Part shown: in pieces, positions 23,512 through 31,252 of the stretch
Position numbering within the stretch: the stretch's first letter is position 1
Layout: each line of letters starts with the position of its first letter
Assembly (NCBI GenBank): GCA_027624915.1
Contig: JAQBTR010000006.1
Span: forward strand, 1 to 47,699
Origin: a bacterium
GTDB taxonomy: Bacteria; Patescibacteriota; Minisyncoccia; Ryanbacterales; GWA2-47-10b
DNA length: 47,699 nucleotides
Reading direction: 5' to 3'
Made by a program: the position numbers and the translations under genes
Notes under the pieces: model-generated
The model's input: the letters and a program-made list of their open reading frames with translations, nothing else
Databases searched by the model: none
Told to the model about the DNA's origin: nothing

Positions 23512-23865
23512 CTATTCTTTATTGCGTTCCTTTTTAGCAATAGCATTCATAAATCCATTAATAACAAGTAAGACAACGCTAAATATGAGTGCAATCCAAA
23601 ATGAGCTGACCTCAAACCCTGGGACCACCGAGGCTGCTAACATAACAAGAAAAGCATTGATGACAAATGTGAAGAGCCCAAGAGTAAATATATTTATAGG
23701 AAGTGTGAGCAATATAAGAAGAGGGCGAAGAACTGCATTTAGAATACCAAGGACTACTGCAACAATGAGGGCAACAAAATAACTATCGATAGTGACCCCT
23801 GGAATAAGATATTCCGCTATCACGACCGCAAGAGTACTTACAAGAAGATGTATAAATAATTTCAT
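23512..23865 (-). CDS. Phage-holin-family-4-type membrane protein
   Basis: 117 aa with four membrane helices (LFIHLLVSTLAVVIAEYLI, DSYFVALIVAVVLGILNAVL, RPLLILLTLPINIFTLGLFT..VINAFLVML, and FWIALIFSVVLLVINGFMNA). The motif GILNAVLRPLLILLTLPINI is the hallmark of PF04020 ('mycobacterial 4 TMS phage holin, superfamily IV'). Despite the name these are widespread chromosomal proteins without a proven lysis role, and no phage genes are nearby. Monocistronic; the gene at 23949 diverges from it. Confidence 0.9.
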   Translation of the reverse strand: MKLFIHLLVSTLAVVIAEYLIPGVTIDSYFVALIVAVVLGILNAVLRPLLILLTLPINIFTLGLFTFVINAFLVMLAASVVPGFEVSSFWIALIFSVVLLVINGFMNAIAKKERNKE

Positions 23866-23948
23866 ATTTTTATAGTATCAAAAATTCACTGCGGTACAAA
23901 ACGAGCCCAAGATATGAAGAACGCATTATATATGTTACTATTACGTCC

Positions 23949-24239
23949 ATGAGTGACATCATAAAAGCAGATATTTTCTTCTTTATCACGAGCATTGCTG
24001 TCGCATTGCTTAGCATTCTGACGGCTATTGTTCTCTATCATCTCATTCGTATATTTCAAAAAACAAACCTCATTATTGATGAAATCCAAACAGAGATACA
24101 CCAAGCTCGTGAAGATATCGCGGGATTTCGAGCATCTATGCGTGCGAATAAAAATATGATCAAACATATATTTAAAAATATGACACCAAAGGTCGTGCGA
24201 AAAACAAAGACAAAGAAAAATGATGACCAAGAAACATAA
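23949..24239 (+). CDS. Small membrane protein with coiled coil (DUF948-like)
   Basis: 96 aa: one N-terminal membrane helix (FITSIAVALLSILTAIVLYH) followed by an amphipathic helix (LIIDEIQTEIHQAREDIAGF) and a very basic C-terminus (PKVVRKTKTKKN). The arrangement resembles DUF948 and other small envelope-stress proteins. It overlaps the next gene by 20 nt, and the pair forms an operon ended by the terminator at 24535-24566. Function unknown. Confidence 0.75.
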   Translation: MSDIIKADIFFFITSIAVALLSILTAIVLYHLIRIFQKTNLIIDEIQTEIHQAREDIAGFRASMRANKNMIKHIFKNMTPKVVRKTKTKKNDDQET

Positions 24240-24546
24240 ATCACACAAACTTGCGTATTCGGGTCTTGCTCTTGCAGCTATCGCTGGAGTTCTCTATACG
24301 TATGGCTCAGATCCTAAAAGAAAAAAACAAATAAGAGGGTGGCTTTTAAAAGCAAAAGGAGAGGTGTTGAGTAAAATCGAGGGTGTAAAAAATATCGACA
24401 AGGACCAGTATATGAAAATTGTTGATGATGTGGTAAAAAAATATACCAAGATAAAATCAGCAAGTGGCAAAGAAGTGGCAAGCCTCAAGAAAGAATTAAA
24501 AGGTCACTGGAAGAAAATCCAAAAAGAGGCGCAAACAAAAAAATGA
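24220..24546 (+). CDS. YtxH-like small membrane protein
   Basis: 108 aa. Basic start (MMTKKHKSHK), one membrane helix (LAYSGLALAAIAGVLYTYGS) and a Lys-rich amphipathic helix (KKQIRGWLLKAKGEVLSKIE..VDDVVKKYTKIKSASGKEVA). This is the layout of YtxH-type general-stress proteins, but similarity is only in architecture. It overlaps the upstream gene by 20 nt and may form a complex with it at the membrane. Start at the first of two ATGs is arbitrary. Confidence 0.72.
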   Translation: MMTKKHKSHKLAYSGLALAAIAGVLYTYGSDPKRKKQIRGWLLKAKGEVLSKIEGVKNIDKDQYMKIVDDVVKKYTKIKSASGKEVASLKKELKGHWKKIQKEAQTKK

Positions 24547-24566
24547 TCCTTTCGGATCATTTTTTT
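24535..24566. terminator. Shared bidirectional terminator of convergent genes
   Basis: AAATGATCC-TTTC-GGATCATTT with T-runs on the plus strand and A-runs on the left that serve the minus strand. It closes both the YtxH-like gene and the convergent AbrB-like gene, and includes the YtxH stop codon. Confidence 0.85.
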
Positions 24567-24741
24567 ACTTTTTCCAATCTGCAATAACAATACGGTTTTT
24601 ACCGAGTTTTTTTACTACCACCTTTTGACGCTCGCGCCATTTGAACTCGCGTATGAGTTCCACGGGTATCGTAATGTAATATGAACCCTTAGACTTTTGT
24701 ATATTGCGCACTCCCCTTTGTTTTAATGTTCTTCGTGCCAT
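24565..24741 (-). CDS. AbrB/SpoVT-like DNA-binding protein, 58 aa
   Basis: A short gene: MARRTLKQRGVRNIQKSKGS, then YYITIPVELIREFKWRERQK and VVVKKLGKNRIVIADWKK. The swapped-hairpin pattern (S-Y-Y-I-T-I-P-x-E-L-I-R-x-F-x-W-x-x-x-x-x-V) matches AbrB/SpoVT domains, which act as transition-state regulators or antitoxins. No toxin gene accompanies it. A perfect 38-bp palindrome begins 16 bp upstream of its ATG, a likely autoregulatory operator. It lies directly downstream of secA on the same strand. Length and fold fit well; DNA targets are unknown. Confidence 0.82.
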   Translation of the reverse strand: MARRTLKQRGVRNIQKSKGSYYITIPVELIREFKWRERQKVVVKKLGKNRIVIADWKK

Positions 24742-24756
24742 ATGACCACTGTAACG

Positions 24757-24794
24757 TATCCCTAGGTTTAATCCTAGGATTAAACCTAGGGATA
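24757..24794. promoter_or_regulatory. 38-bp perfect palindrome upstream of the AbrB-like gene
   Basis: The two half-sites TATCCCTAGGTTTAATCCT (24757-24775) and AGGATTAAACCTAGGGATA (24776-24794) are exact inverted copies with no spacer and contain CCTAGG three times. It lies between the secA stop (24808) and the small gene's ATG (24741). I interpret it as an operator for the small DNA-binding protein; in RNA it would also form a very strong hairpin at the 3' end of secA mRNA. Confidence 0.75.
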
Positions 24795-24807
24795 ATATGT
24801 ATCTATT

Positions 24808-27417
24808 TTATTGCTTCTTATGTTCCTTGGCATCAATAAGTCCACATTTTTTATATTTGAGTCCTGAACCACATGGGCATGGGTCATTGCGTCCAACTTT
24901 TGAACCGTCGGCTTTTTTTAAAATCTTTTCAGCGACAATCTTTGATTCGTTCGTCATCATACGTGGAGCGCGTGTTGGCATCGCCTGTTGAGTTCCTATC
25001 TTAAATAGATTTTGTACAAACAAATTAACAAGAGCTGAGTTAAAATCTCTGAATAGTCGTACAGCTTCGTTCTTATATTCTACCAGTGGGTCTCGCTGAC
25101 CGTACGCTCTAAGACCAACGGATGAACGCGTATATTCCATCACCTCCAAGTGATCACGCCACAAGGTATCAACTATCTGCATAAACAAAGTCCTGGTATT
25201 ACGCATAAAGCCCTCCTTGTCTTTGTTAAGTCGCATCTGATATTCATCTGCAAGAACCAAGGCAAATGCTTCTGGCATATCCATATTTTCTGGAGGTATT
25301 AATTCTTTATCTTCTTTACTTAGTAGAGATGCAATTATTTTGCGTGCTTCAGTTTCATCATCATGTGCATCCATAACAGCCTTCGAAAATTCACCAAGTA
25401 TGTCACGCACAAGCTCATCTTGCTCCTCATCTGTAGCCTCTAACATATCTCTTCTCATTCGATATACTGACACTCGCTGCTTAGACATAACGTTGTCATA
25501 GTCGAGCAAGTGTTTTCGTGAATCAAAGTGTAAACCCTCAATCTTCTCCTGAGCTTGCCCAATAGAACGCGATACGAGTCGTGCTTCAATTGGTTCGTCC
25601 TCTGGTATACCAAGTCTTCCCATCAAATTCTTAATTTTATCGGGTGCAAAAATACGCAAAAGATCATCCTCAAGTGATAGATAGAACTGACTCTCTCCAG
25701 GATCCCCCTGTCGTCCAGAACGTCCACGTAACTGATTGTCAATACGACGTGCTTCATGACGCTCGGTACCAATAACTAAGAGACCTCCTAACTCACGAAC
25801 TTTTTTGGAGCTTTCGTCTGTTGGTGGGTTTCCACCAAGAATAATATCGACACCACGTCCTGCAATGTTGGTCGCGACCGTAACCGCCCCGGGTGAACCC
25901 GCCTGTGCTAGAATCTCCGCTTCTCGCTCATGGTTTTTGGCGTTCAAAACATTGTGTGGAACTCCCTCTTTTTTGAGATAATTAGAAAGAACCTCATTTT
26001 TTTCTATAGATGAAGTCCCAAGAAGAATCGGCTGACCTTTGTCGTGGCGCGCCTTTACTTCACGAGCTACTGCAATAAACTTTCCGTTCTCTGTTTGAAA
26101 TACCTTATCCGACTGATCAAGTCGAATCATCTCCATATTGGTTGGGACTACAGCTACCTCAAGATTATACACTTTGAGAAATTCCTCCTCAGAAGTTTTG
26201 GCAGTACCCGTCATTCCTGAGAGTTTGTCGTAGAGTTTGAAATAGTTCTGAAATGTAATGGTAGCAAGCGTGCGCGATTCTTTTTGGATAGTCACACCTT
26301 CTTTTGCCTCAACCGCTTGATGAAGTCCTTCTGACCATCTTCGCCCTGGCATAAGACGTCCCGTAAACTCGTCTACTATAACAATCTCGTCACCCTTAAC
26401 GACGTAATGTCTATCCTTTTGAAAAAGAGCTTGCGCCTTAAGTGCCTGCTCTAGGTGACGAACATAACGAATACCATTTTCACTATAAATATCGTCTACA
26501 CCTAAAAGCTTCTCTACTTTTGATATCCCCTCATCATTCACCAAAACAGATCTATGTTTTTCATCAAGCACATAATCAGTGTCCTTTGTAAGCTTTGGCG
26601 CAATACCAGAAAATGTCTTGTACAGGTCTGCTGCATCATCATCGGGTGCGGAAATAATAAGGGGGGTTCGTGCCTCATCAATCAAAATAGAGTCTACCTC
26701 GTCCACAATTGCAAATGAATATTCACGCTGACGAAGCTCCTCTTTTTGTAAGACTAGATTGTCACGTAACCAATCAAATCCATACTCATTGTTAGTACCA
26801 TATGTTATGTCCGCCGCATATGCCTCTACCCTAGAGCAGGGACGTAAAAATTCGTTAACCACATGAAAGCTCCCTATTTCGTCTCGTTTTTCGTCTTCTT
26901 TAGAATCTTGTTTTACTGTTGGGTCATACAAAAAAGAAGAATCATGATTAATACACGCAACAGATAGTCCAAGAAAATCATAAATCTCTCCCATCCAAAC
27001 AGCATCACGACGAGCTAGATAATCATTCACAGTAACAACGTGCGCACCCTTACCAAGAAGCGCGTTAAGAGCTGTTGGAAGTGTTGCGGTTAGCGTCTTA
27101 CCCTCACCAGTACGCATTTCTGTAATCTTGCCTTCATGCAAAACCATTCCACCCAAAAGCTGTACATCAAAATGTCGTTTGCCACTTGTCCTCTTTGAGG
27201 CCTCTCGAACCATTGCAAAAACATTTGGTAAAATCTCATCGAGATATTCTGAAGACATCTTTTCATTATCACGATATTCTTGTATTTCCTTTTTTATATC
27301 TTCGTCTGATTTGGCCTCGTATTCACTCTCGAGTGCGTTAATGTCCGCAACTCGCTTTTGTAGTCGCGCAATAGTACGTGTCCCCTCGTCACCAATTATA
27401 TTAGATAAGAAAGACAT
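24808..27417 (-). CDS. secA: Protein translocase subunit SecA
   Basis: About 869 aa, ATPase that drives preproteins through SecYEG. Walker A MRTGEGKTLTATLPTALNAL, DEAD-type DEVDSILIDEARTPLI, VTVATNIAGRGVDIILGG and RGRSGRQGDPGESQFYLSLE are all clear, and the zinc-binding tail DPCPCGSGLKYKKCG closes the protein. Start at ATG 27417 is fixed by the promoter (27428-27456), which overlaps the alternative upstream start. The leader is only a few nt. The small AbrB-like gene follows on the same strand. Confidence 0.97.
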   Translation of the reverse strand: MSFLSNIIGDEGTRTIARLQKRVADINALESEYEAKSDEDIKKEIQEYRDNEKMSSEYLDEILPNVFAMVREASKRTSGKRHFDVQLLGGMVLHEGKITEMRTGEGKTLTATLPTALNALLGKGAHVVTVNDYLARRDAVWMGEIYDFLGLSVACINHDSSFLYDPTVKQDSKEDEKRDEIGSFHVVNEFLRPCSRVEAYAADITYGTNNEYGFDWLRDNLVLQKEELRQREYSFAIVDEVDSILIDEARTPLIISAPDDDAADLYKTFSGIAPKLTKDTDYVLDEKHRSVLVNDEGISKVEKLLGVDDIYSENGIRYVRHLEQALKAQALFQKDRHYVVKGDEIVIVDEFTGRLMPGRRWSEGLHQAVEAKEGVTIQKESRTLATITFQNYFKLYDKLSGMTGTAKTSEEEFLKVYNLEVAVVPTNMEMIRLDQSDKVFQTENGKFIAVAREVKARHDKGQPILLGTSSIEKNEVLSNYLKKEGVPHNVLNAKNHEREAEILAQAGSPGAVTVATNIAGRGVDIILGGNPPTDESSKKVRELGGLLVIGTERHEARRIDNQLRGRSGRQGDPGESQFYLSLEDDLLRIFAPDKIKNLMGRLGIPEDEPIEARLVSRSIGQAQEKIEGLHFDSRKHLLDYDNVMSKQRVSVYRMRRDMLEATDEEQDELVRDILGEFSKAVMDAHDDETEARKIIASLLSKEDKELIPPENMDMPEAFALVLADEYQMRLNKDKEGFMRNTRTLFMQIVDTLWRDHLEVMEYTRSSVGLRAYGQRDPLVEYKNEAVRLFRDFNSALVNLFVQNLFKIGTQQAMPTRAPRMMTNESKIVAEKILKKADGSKVGRNDPCPCGSGLKYKKCGLIDAKEHKKQ

Positions 27418-27427
27418 TGTGCCACAA

Positions 27428-27456
27428 AGTATAGTGCTAAAAGCCTTTATTTTCAA
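27428..27456 (-). promoter_or_regulatory. secA promoter, nearly leaderless
   Basis: TTGAAA (27451-27456), 17-nt spacer and TATACT (27428-27433). The expected start of transcription is about 4 nt before the secA ATG at 27417, so no Shine-Dalgarno can be present. Confidence 0.8.
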
Positions 27457-27562
27457 TGTCTTGGGCTTGTAACGTTACACTGCTCACTGCGTTCCCAGCA
27501 TCCTCCAATCCGCAAATGAATAATCAAAAATTATTCAGCGAAATTAGGGTCAGCTACGTCAC

Positions 27563-27587
27563 AAAAAAACTGCTCTTGTGAGCAGTT
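27563..27587 (-). terminator. Terminator of the polyamine operon
   Basis: AACTGCTC-TTGT-GAGCAGTT followed by TTTTTTTG on the minus strand; the stem overlaps the TAA of the deoxyhypusine-synthase-like gene. The rest of 27457-27562 holds no gene. Confidence 0.88.
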
Positions 27588-29100
27588 AAGTAAGCCGAAG
27601 TTTTTCCATAATTGAGCGAAGAATGAATGGCCATACAATGGTGGCATCTGCCTGAACTTCAGCGAACTGCCCATGTGGATCCATTTTGCGCCAACTCTTG
27701 CCTTCACTGTACGTACACCCTGAAAGATGGCCGTAATACATAGGGTCCGGCGCAATTCGTACGCCATAATTGAATGTTGGAACCGGTAACTCTAACCCCA
27801 CCCTTCCATTTAATATCTCAATGAGTGGTGCATCATTTTGATCGTTATTACGGGGAACACCACCACCAATTGAAAATATTCCAAGCTGCTTTGACTTCAT
27901 CTTAAGGCTAAGCCTTTTCCATGTGTCTCGTTCCAGGTCCATGATGAGCTTGGGTCGTACCCTACCTGTATTGTTACCATTGATATCCATTCCACGTTTT
28001 CGTCTTTCATTATGAACGAAAAGATCGTTTCCAACTTCTGAATCAACGAAGGCTGGGTTAAAGATAGGAACTCTATGTTTATATGCAGAACTTACTATAC
28101 CCCTCCAATTAGGATGATGTTTTATTAAATATGCGCCTACATATTTATACAAAACACTCGGGGTCAGAACGGTTCTGTCCTTGATTGAAGCCAAAACCCT
28201 CCTCAAGATGTCCTCCACATGATTAAGGTTGCTTTCAGGCTCCCACGTATCGGTTACACGGTTGATTAGGGCTTCGGCCAACTCATCATCTGACATGCTT
28301 GGGTCGTGCTTGTAATGCTTGAGGCCGATGTTTTCGGCAAGCCCATGGGCAATCATGGCACCAGTCGTCGTAAGAGACTGAATCATGCGTTCTTCGATCA
28401 TGTCGCAGAACAAAAGCCCCATTTGAGCAATTGTCATAGCACCAGAGGCCGTCATAAAAACCATGCACTCTGGATCAACAATCATGTCATACAAAGTGTT
28501 ACGAGCTGATTGTAAAGAATGAGACAGGCCGTATTGACCTAAATTGTAATGATTCGCTAGCTGAGCTGCGTAATCAATTACTTCAGATAATGTATCTTCA
28601 CTTGCACATACATACCTTTCAAGAACAGGAAAAAAGAAGGCCGGATCAACAACAACCATGTCACGAAAACAACCATCGCTGATATGTCCCTTTGGGACCA
28701 TCCCATATTCGTTGACGAATATTGCTTGCTTACTAGCAAGTAATTCTTCATGGCTTGGGTCATATGCACCAGCAATAATTAGTTTTACATTTCGACAATG
28801 CCCTGGTGTGTGAATAAATTCACGTGACATCATTACCCTACACAAACCCCTAGAAGCAAAAGCTTTTTCCAGGTATGTCAGCATCGAAGAATTCATTTGG
28901 CTGTCATGGATAATGACTACACCGCTGGATTGTTCATGGGTTGCACGAAACTCTTGAATCCACATATCAATCTTCTTTATTGATTCACTAAACATACGTG
29001 CTCCGAATGAGCAGCGCGACATGGCGTCTACAAGTTGGCGTATATTATTGGTCGTACGAAGGTCAAGCGGCTGTAAGGCCACTGCATGTTCTAAGTTCAT
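27586..29100 (-). CDS. Deoxyhypusine synthase-like enzyme (polyamine-modifying)
   Basis: 504 aa, longer than typical DHS (about 370). Family sequences: FMTASGAMTIAQMGLLFCDM with TTTGAMIAHGLAEN (NAD-binding), YKHRVPIFNPAFVDSEVGND, IFSIGGGVPRNNDQND and SGCTYSEGKSWRKM, which carries the Lys expected for the enzyme-imine (SxGxSWxK). DHS transfers the aminobutyl group of spermidine to eIF5A Lys, but bacteria lack eIF5A; bacterial relatives act as homospermidine synthases or on other amines. An N-terminal extension of about 120 residues (LEHAVALQPLDLRTTNNIRQ) is unusual. SD GAGAGGTGAAG precedes the ATG. It follows the arginine decarboxylase gene by 43 nt, so both probably work in one polyamine pathway. 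Confidence 0.8.
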   Translation of the reverse strand: MNLEHAVALQPLDLRTTNNIRQLVDAMSRCSFGARMFSESIKKIDMWIQEFRATHEQSSGVVIIHDSQMNSSMLTYLEKAFASRGLCRVMMSREFIHTPGHCRNVKLIIAGAYDPSHEELLASKQAIFVNEYGMVPKGHISDGCFRDMVVVDPAFFFPVLERYVCASEDTLSEVIDYAAQLANHYNLGQYGLSHSLQSARNTLYDMIVDPECMVFMTASGAMTIAQMGLLFCDMIEERMIQSLTTTGAMIAHGLAENIGLKHYKHDPSMSDDELAEALINRVTDTWEPESNLNHVEDILRRVLASIKDRTVLTPSVLYKYVGAYLIKHHPNWRGIVSSAYKHRVPIFNPAFVDSEVGNDLFVHNERRKRGMDINGNNTGRVRPKLIMDLERDTWKRLSLKMKSKQLGIFSIGGGVPRNNDQNDAPLIEILNGRVGLELPVPTFNYGVRIAPDPMYYGHLSGCTYSEGKSWRKMDPHGQFAEVQADATIVWPFILRSIMEKLRLT

Positions 29101-29143
29101 TCTTCACCTCTCAAGGTAAACCGAACGCACTATACCATAAAAG

Positions 29144-29686
29144 CTATGGAATGAAAACAGCGGCAGCAAGCACGGTCGTCCAAAGACCGCTCTTATGACC
29201 GACTGCGGACTGTGTAATGTTTGTTGTTTTAATTATTTTACCGCTTGTTTTATAAACCTCTTCTCTCTCATTCCAAGCTGCGTCAGGATCAAATTCAAGA
29301 CCCAGGGTTGTTGCAAGCATGCTTGCTGCCAAATCTTCCGTATAGTCCCCCGCTACTTTTTCTGTCTCCCCAAACGCCTTATGTTCAGAAAGATATCCAT
29401 ATTGTTGAGTGTCAGCAGGCAAGGCAAGTCCTACGGAGGCCGCCATTAAACGACCTGGTTCGCAATTACGCAAATCATACATTACGCAAAATACAATTTC
29501 ACCAGCACTTAATTCTTTAAGTCCTTTTTCGCGCGAAACAATTTTACACCCTGGTGGAAAAATAGAAGAAACAGTTACAAGATTAAACTTTTCTATACCG
29601 GCATTGCGAAGAGCCATCTCAAATGAACCCAATTCCTCTTTATGACGACCCACACCTTTTGTAAAAAAGACTTTCTTTGGAATCAT
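29144..29686 (-). CDS. Pyruvoyl-dependent arginine decarboxylase
   Basis: 180 aa; self-cleaves to form a pyruvoyl cofactor, then converts arginine to agmatine. The cleavage site is [15 protein letters not shown] (Ser-Ser, about residue 40), and the conserved segments [21 protein letters not shown] and [20 protein letters not shown], with [19 protein letters not shown], match archaeal/chlamydial PvlArgDC. Immediately upstream of the DHS-like gene in the same operon, it should supply agmatine or a derivative for that enzyme. Promoter at 29729-29756. Confidence 0.93.
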   Translation of the reverse strand: MIPKKVFFTKGVGRHKEELGSFEMALRNAGIEKFNLVTVSSIFPPGCKIVSREKGLKELSAGEIVFCVMYDLRNCEPGRLMAASVGLALPADTQQYGYLSEHKAFGETEKVAGDYTEDLAASMLATTLGLEFDPDAAWNEREEVYKTSGKIIKTTNITQSAVGHKSGLWTTVLAAAVFIP

Positions 29687-29720
29687 GTTATTTTTTATTC
29701 TTTGTGATTAATTATAAATT

Positions 29721-29860
29721 CCATTTCTATTATAATGCCATAATTTTGGCTGCAAACAATTCACAACTCATCGGCGCATACTCTATATGTTACCTCTTCG
29801 TTCTTTATTGCTTTCATACAAAATGGCAGCATTTCATTACGAAAACAAACTTCTCATTAA
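29721..29860 (-). repeat. Degenerate dispersed repeat F overlapping the arginine decarboxylase promoter
   Basis: Read on the minus strand, TGAATTGTTTGCAGC, then CAAAATTATGGCATTATAAT and AGAAATGG align with the right-hand half of copy A and the right end of copy C. Left-hand arm and inner hairpin are weak. In this copy the sequence corresponding to TTGTAG has become TATAAT, which is the -10 box (29729-29734) of the arginine decarboxylase promoter, with TTTGCA (29751-29756) as -35 at 16 nt. Confidence 0.5.
29729..29756 (-). promoter_or_regulatory. Promoter of the arginine decarboxylase/DHS-like operon
   Basis: TTTGCA (29751-29756), 16-nt spacer, TATAAT (29729-29734) on the minus strand, about 42 nt before the ATG at 29686. 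Strong -10; -35 has four of six consensus bases. It overlaps degenerate repeat F. Confidence 0.65.
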
Positions 29861-29867
29861 TGACAGG

Positions 29868-30809
29868 TTAAAAGCCTACATATTGAATCTCTTCCTCTGG
29901 GTGCAAACCAAACTTACGGTGAATTCTTTCTTTTACAAGACCTATCAACATGATTACTTGTTCAGCTGTAGCGCCACCATCGTTAATAAAATAATTGGCA
30001 TGTTTATCAGATATATGGACGTGTCCTATTCGCTTACCCTTAAGACCTAGTGCGTTATCAATCAAAAATCCTATTGGTATATTTTGTCGTCCTATAAAAT
30101 CCTGAAGATCTGGAAATCTTTCAAATAATTTTTCACGTTGTTTTCTATCCGATGGCCATTCTACATTTTTAAATACACAACCCGCCGAAGATGCTCCAAT
30201 GTCCTGTTTATCTGTGCGTGTTGATGTATAGTACCGTACAAATCTCTGGCTCACATCTGGATTTGTTTTGCGAAGACCAAGATCTGCTGACAGAACAACT
30301 AGGTGCGGATACTCCTTGAAAATACTATGTCTATATTTAAAACCGCACCCTTGATTGTCGAGAACTTCAGTATCATCCGTTAAGGTGTTAAACAGTGTTA
30401 CCTTCTTTACTACATCCCTCATCTCGCCAGAAAAGCATCCAGCATTCCCGCGTACTGACCCTCCTATAGTCCCAGGAATACCAATAGCCCATTCGAATCC
30501 GCCAAGACCCTGTTTGAGGGCATATGAGACTGCAATGGCATTTGGCACGCCAGCATCTACACGAAGCGTATCTCCATCCGTTACAATGTTACGCATCATC
30601 ATTCGTATAAAAACACCCGGGTATCCATCGTCAGAAATAAGGGTGTTCGATGTAGCACCCGCAATAAAAAATGGAACGCCCTCGCCTTTTGCAAATTTGA
30701 CAGCATCTCGAAGCTCGCCGGGATTTGTTACATCAGTAAAGTACTTAGCGTGTCCGCCAATCTTAAAATATGTATAGGGTTTTAAATCTATGTTCTTCTT
30801 AATTTCCAT
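29868..30809 (-). CDS. murB: UDP-N-acetylenolpyruvoylglucosamine reductase MurB
   Basis: 313 aa, FAD-dependent reductase that makes UDP-N-acetylmuramate, cytoplasmic peptidoglycan precursor synthesis. FAD-binding signatures: YTYFKIGGHAKYF, FFIAGATSNTLISDDGYPGV, FEWAIGIPGTIGGSVRGNAGC (the GxPGTxGG core) and GASSAGCVFKN with catalytic-serine region; C-terminal VHISDKHANYFINDGGATAE closes it. Start at ATG 30809; the Shine-Dalgarno-like GAGGTGAG lies in the 3' arm of a long leader hairpin, suggesting translational control. It stands apart from the polyamine operon, which has its own promoter. Confidence 0.97.
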   Translation of the reverse strand: MEIKKNIDLKPYTYFKIGGHAKYFTDVTNPGELRDAVKFAKGEGVPFFIAGATSNTLISDDGYPGVFIRMMMRNIVTDGDTLRVDAGVPNAIAVSYALKQGLGGFEWAIGIPGTIGGSVRGNAGCFSGEMRDVVKKVTLFNTLTDDTEVLDNQGCGFKYRHSIFKEYPHLVVLSADLGLRKTNPDVSQRFVRYYTSTRTDKQDIGASSAGCVFKNVEWPSDRKQREKLFERFPDLQDFIGRQNIPIGFLIDNALGLKGKRIGHVHISDKHANYFINDGGATAEQVIMLIGLVKERIHRKFGLHPEEEIQYVGF

Positions 30810-30818
30810 GTGTATTCA

Positions 30819-30911
30819 GATTCTCACCTCGGAGGGCCGATGAAGGGTTAAACTCCACAAAATATGTCCTTATGTGAGTGCCAGCAACATCAGCCCTCCC
30901 AAGCGAGAATC
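30819..30911 (-). promoter_or_regulatory. Structured leader of murB that can sequester the ribosome site
   Basis: Three stacked helices: GATTCTC/GAGAATC (30819-30825 with 30905-30911), GGAGGGC/GCCCTCC (30831-30837 with 30893-30899) and GATG/CATC (30839-30842 with 30888-30891), around a 45-nt apical region. The 3' arm on the minus strand carries GAGGTGAG, 14 nt before the murB ATG, so folding would hide the ribosome site. It resembles an RNA switch or protein-binding leader; I match no known riboswitch. Confidence 0.65.
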
Positions 30912-31010
30912 TATATCTACTATACACGAGACCTAAAGCAAATTCACCCCCACACTAATTGTTACAAAGCACTTTATGCGGTGTTTACATGATTGTAACG
31001 ATTGGTAAAC

Positions 31011-31036
31011 AGAAAAACCCCCGAGGGGGCTTTTCT
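31011..31036. terminator. Rho-independent terminator between murB leader and glycan locus
   Basis: AGAAAA-A-CCCCC-GA-GGGGG-C-TTTTCT; T-rich on both sides. A further hairpin GTCCTGC-ACAA-GGCAGGAC follows at about 31052-31070. The direction is unclear since divergent genes lie on both sides; it may be an attenuator for murB. Confidence 0.6.
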
Positions 31037-31115
31037 ACGGACATATTTGGAGTCCTGCACAAGGCAGGACACCCACATGTAAAGTCATATTAGCGCATTT
31101 AACCTTCTTTGTCAA

Positions 31116-31183
31116 TCCCCTAACTAATTATCACAAAGATGCTTCGCATCACACCAAATGTCTTGTGATAATTAGTTAGGGGA
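31116..31183. repeat. 68-nt element with 21-bp perfect terminal inverted repeats
   Basis: TCCCCTAACTAATTATCACAA (31116-31136) and its exact inverse (31163-31183) flank 26 nt that include GATGC-TTC-GCATC. There is no T-run, so it is not a terminator; the size and perfection resemble a MITE-like or recombination element, or an operator array ahead of the glycan locus. Confidence 0.7.
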
Positions 31184-31252
31184 TGAAGCAACCATACCTC
31201 TGCTCTATTTCGTTATATAAAGACATTAGAATATACTACAATATACACGTTT

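Noticed and set aside
23512-23865. Holin-like gene as a sign of a prophage
   Set aside because: Superfamily IV 'holins' are common chromosomal membrane proteins; no capsid, integrase or lysin is near.
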